Positions 63,198-64,000 of a stretch of DNA of 64,000 bases are shown piece by piece (position 1 is the stretch's first letter; each line of letters starts with the position of its first letter). The notes under the pieces are model-generated. The model saw only the letters and a program-made list of their open reading frames with translations, did no database searches and was not told the origin of the DNA. The translations under genes were made by a program, and so were the position numbers. Source of the DNA: CAVTOA01 sp963736285 (GTDB taxonomy: Bacteria; Actinomycetota; Actinomycetes; Mycobacteriales; QHCE01); contig CAVTOA010000002.1 of NCBI GenBank assembly GCA_963736285.1, forward strand, positions 248,001 through 312,000, written 5' to 3'.

Positions 63198-64000
63198 TTA
63201 TTCGTAAGCTATCGCGCGCAAAACGTTGACACGTGCGGCGCGGATCGCCGGAATAACAGCGGCCACCAGCCCCACCACGACTGCCAGAATGAGGAAGGCC
63301 ACCATGCGACCCCAGGGCAGGCTCAAAACTTCGAAACCCTGATCCTTGAGCGCTTGCACAATCGCGGCCCCGAGCGCACAGCCGACCACCATGCCCAGAA
63401 GGGCCCCAAAGACCGAGATGACGATCGACTCGATGGTCACCATGGTCATGGTTTGCCGTCGTCCCAATCCGACCGCCCGCAACAAGCCCAGCTCGCGTGT
63501 CCGTTCCAAAATGGACAAGACGAGGGTGTTGACGATGCCGAGAATGGCGATCACGAGTGCGAGTCCAAGCAGGATGTACAGCATGGTGACCACACTGTCG
63601 ATTTGCTTGGTCTGCTGATCCAGGAACTCTTTTTGGTTGAGCACCGAGACTTCGGGATTTTTGGCCAAAAGGTGGTCGATGCGGTGCTGCACGCTGCCGA
63701 CATCGGCACCTTTGCCCAACGCGACGAACCCCGCCATCGGCTTTGGGTTGGAGAAGTCCCGCTGAGCGTCGGCGATGGAGATGAACGTGCCAGACATCAG
63801 TTTGCTCTTCTTAAAGACACCGATCACTGCGAATGCTTGTTCACCACCCTTATTGGTGGTGATACGCATGGTGTCACCGACCGAGAGGTGATTATTCTTG
63901 GCGGTCCCGCTGTCGATGAGCACTTCGCCAGACTTTGGATCACGGAACTGTCCGCTGTCGCTCTTGAGCTCAAATATCTTCTTCATGGGGCTGATCTCAG
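63198..64000 (-). CDS. MacB/FtsX-type ABC transporter permease, 5' end outside the window
   Basis: C-terminal part of an FtsX-like permease: an external domain (GEVLIDSGTAKNNHLSVGDTM, AVIGVFKKSKLMSG) and three membrane helices, with the family segment NTLVLSILERTRELGLLRAVGLGRRQ and the ending VIPAIRAARVNVLRAIAYE. The frame continues to the edge of the window (GAG ATC AGC CCC before the internal ATG at 63986), so the gene begins beyond it and that ATG is not the start. The partner ATPase should lie just outside. Confidence 0.9.
   Translation of the reverse strand, partial: EISPMKKIFELKSDSGQFRDPKSGEVLIDSGTAKNNHLSVGDTMRITTNKGGEQAFAVIGVFKKSKLMSGTFISIADAQRDFSNPKPMAGFVALGKGADVGSVQHRIDHLLAKNPEVSVLNQKEFLDQQTKQIDSVVTMLYILLGLALVIAILGIVNTLVLSILERTRELGLLRAVGLGRRQTMTMVTIESIVISVFGALLGMVVGCALGAAIVQALKDQGFEVLSLPWGRMVAFLILAVVVGLVAAVIPAIRAARVNVLRAIAYE

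Noticed and set aside
1..64000. CRISPR arrays, insertion sequences, prophage or integrase genes
   Set aside because: No regularly spaced repeats, transposase or integrase motifs were seen anywhere in the window.

Overview
The window comes from an actinomycete chromosome. The cell makes phosphatidylinositol mannosides (PimA at the left edge) and mycothiol (MshC). It has a FabG/InhA pair, a coproporphyrin ferrochelatase with a C-terminal cysteine cluster, a SigF/RsbW stress module, and many small families found almost only in Actinomycetota (DUF3097, DUF3090, SCO1664-like, DUF5703, DUF948). Gene order resembles Mycobacterium/Pseudonocardia relatives: pdxS-pdxT-yebC-ruvCAB-yajC-secDF-rel, hisS-aspS-rarA-ruvX-mltG-aro, moxR-DUF58-VWA-fabG-inhA-hemH-DUF3097-nfeD-SPFH, and uppP-phosphatase-DUF3090-kinase-like-mshC. 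By eye the G+C content is near 60 percent, low for such lineages. Several usual neighbours are missing (tesB, apt, glyoxalase, alaS), so the blocks are compacted. The species cannot be named from sequence alone.

Layout. 1-3.4 kb: pimA end, a more A+T-rich ABC exporter on the minus strand, and a membrane-anchored LemA-like protein. 3.5-6.1 kb: PLP synthase (pdxS, pdxT) and yebC. 6.1-8.4 kb: ruvCAB behind a LexA-type SOS box. 8.6-14.4 kb: yajC, secD, secF and bifunctional rel. 14.5-21.5 kb: membrane-anchored cyclophilin, hisS, aspS, rarA, two small membrane proteins, ruvX. 21.5-28.2 kb: mltG, aroE, prepilin peptidase, aroC, aroK, aroB, aroQ. 28.2-32.4 kb: PAP2 enzyme and moxR-DUF58-VWA. 32.4-33.0 kb: remnant of a MetE-like gene. 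33.1-36.0 kb: fabG, inhA, hemH. 36.0-42.3 kb: MenJ-like reductase, unknown gene, HAD phosphatase, DUF3097, NfeD/SPFH pair, rRNA methyltransferase. 42.4-45.5 kb: TetR/MMPL pair. 45.5-50.4 kb: sigF-rsbW-STAS-ndh and, divergently, a GHKL ATPase and a polytopic membrane protein. 50.4-52.4 kb: K+ channel, second SPFH protein, tRNA-Leu(GAG), and a hairpin carrying two DnaA boxes. 52.6-63.0 kb: SGNH hydrolase, M20 peptidase, unknown genes, aldo-keto reductase, uppP, the uncharacterised phosphatase/DUF3090/kinase-like trio, mshC, PAC2 protein, sodA. The right edge cuts a MacB/FtsX-type permease.

Two kinds of gene breakage are visible. In aroE, the prepilin peptidase gene, aroC and aroK, twelve one-base insertions fall within about 2.9 kb. 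pdxS and yebC each lack one A. All these proteins are otherwise fully conserved, so I favour a sequence-quality artefact over decay. The MetE-like gene is different: it has a large internal deletion and is a genuine pseudogene.

The best candidates for an under-described system are the trio at 57964-60053, embedded between undecaprenyl-phosphate recycling and mycothiol synthesis, and the partner-switching array that shares a transcription direction with a type II NADH dehydrogenase.
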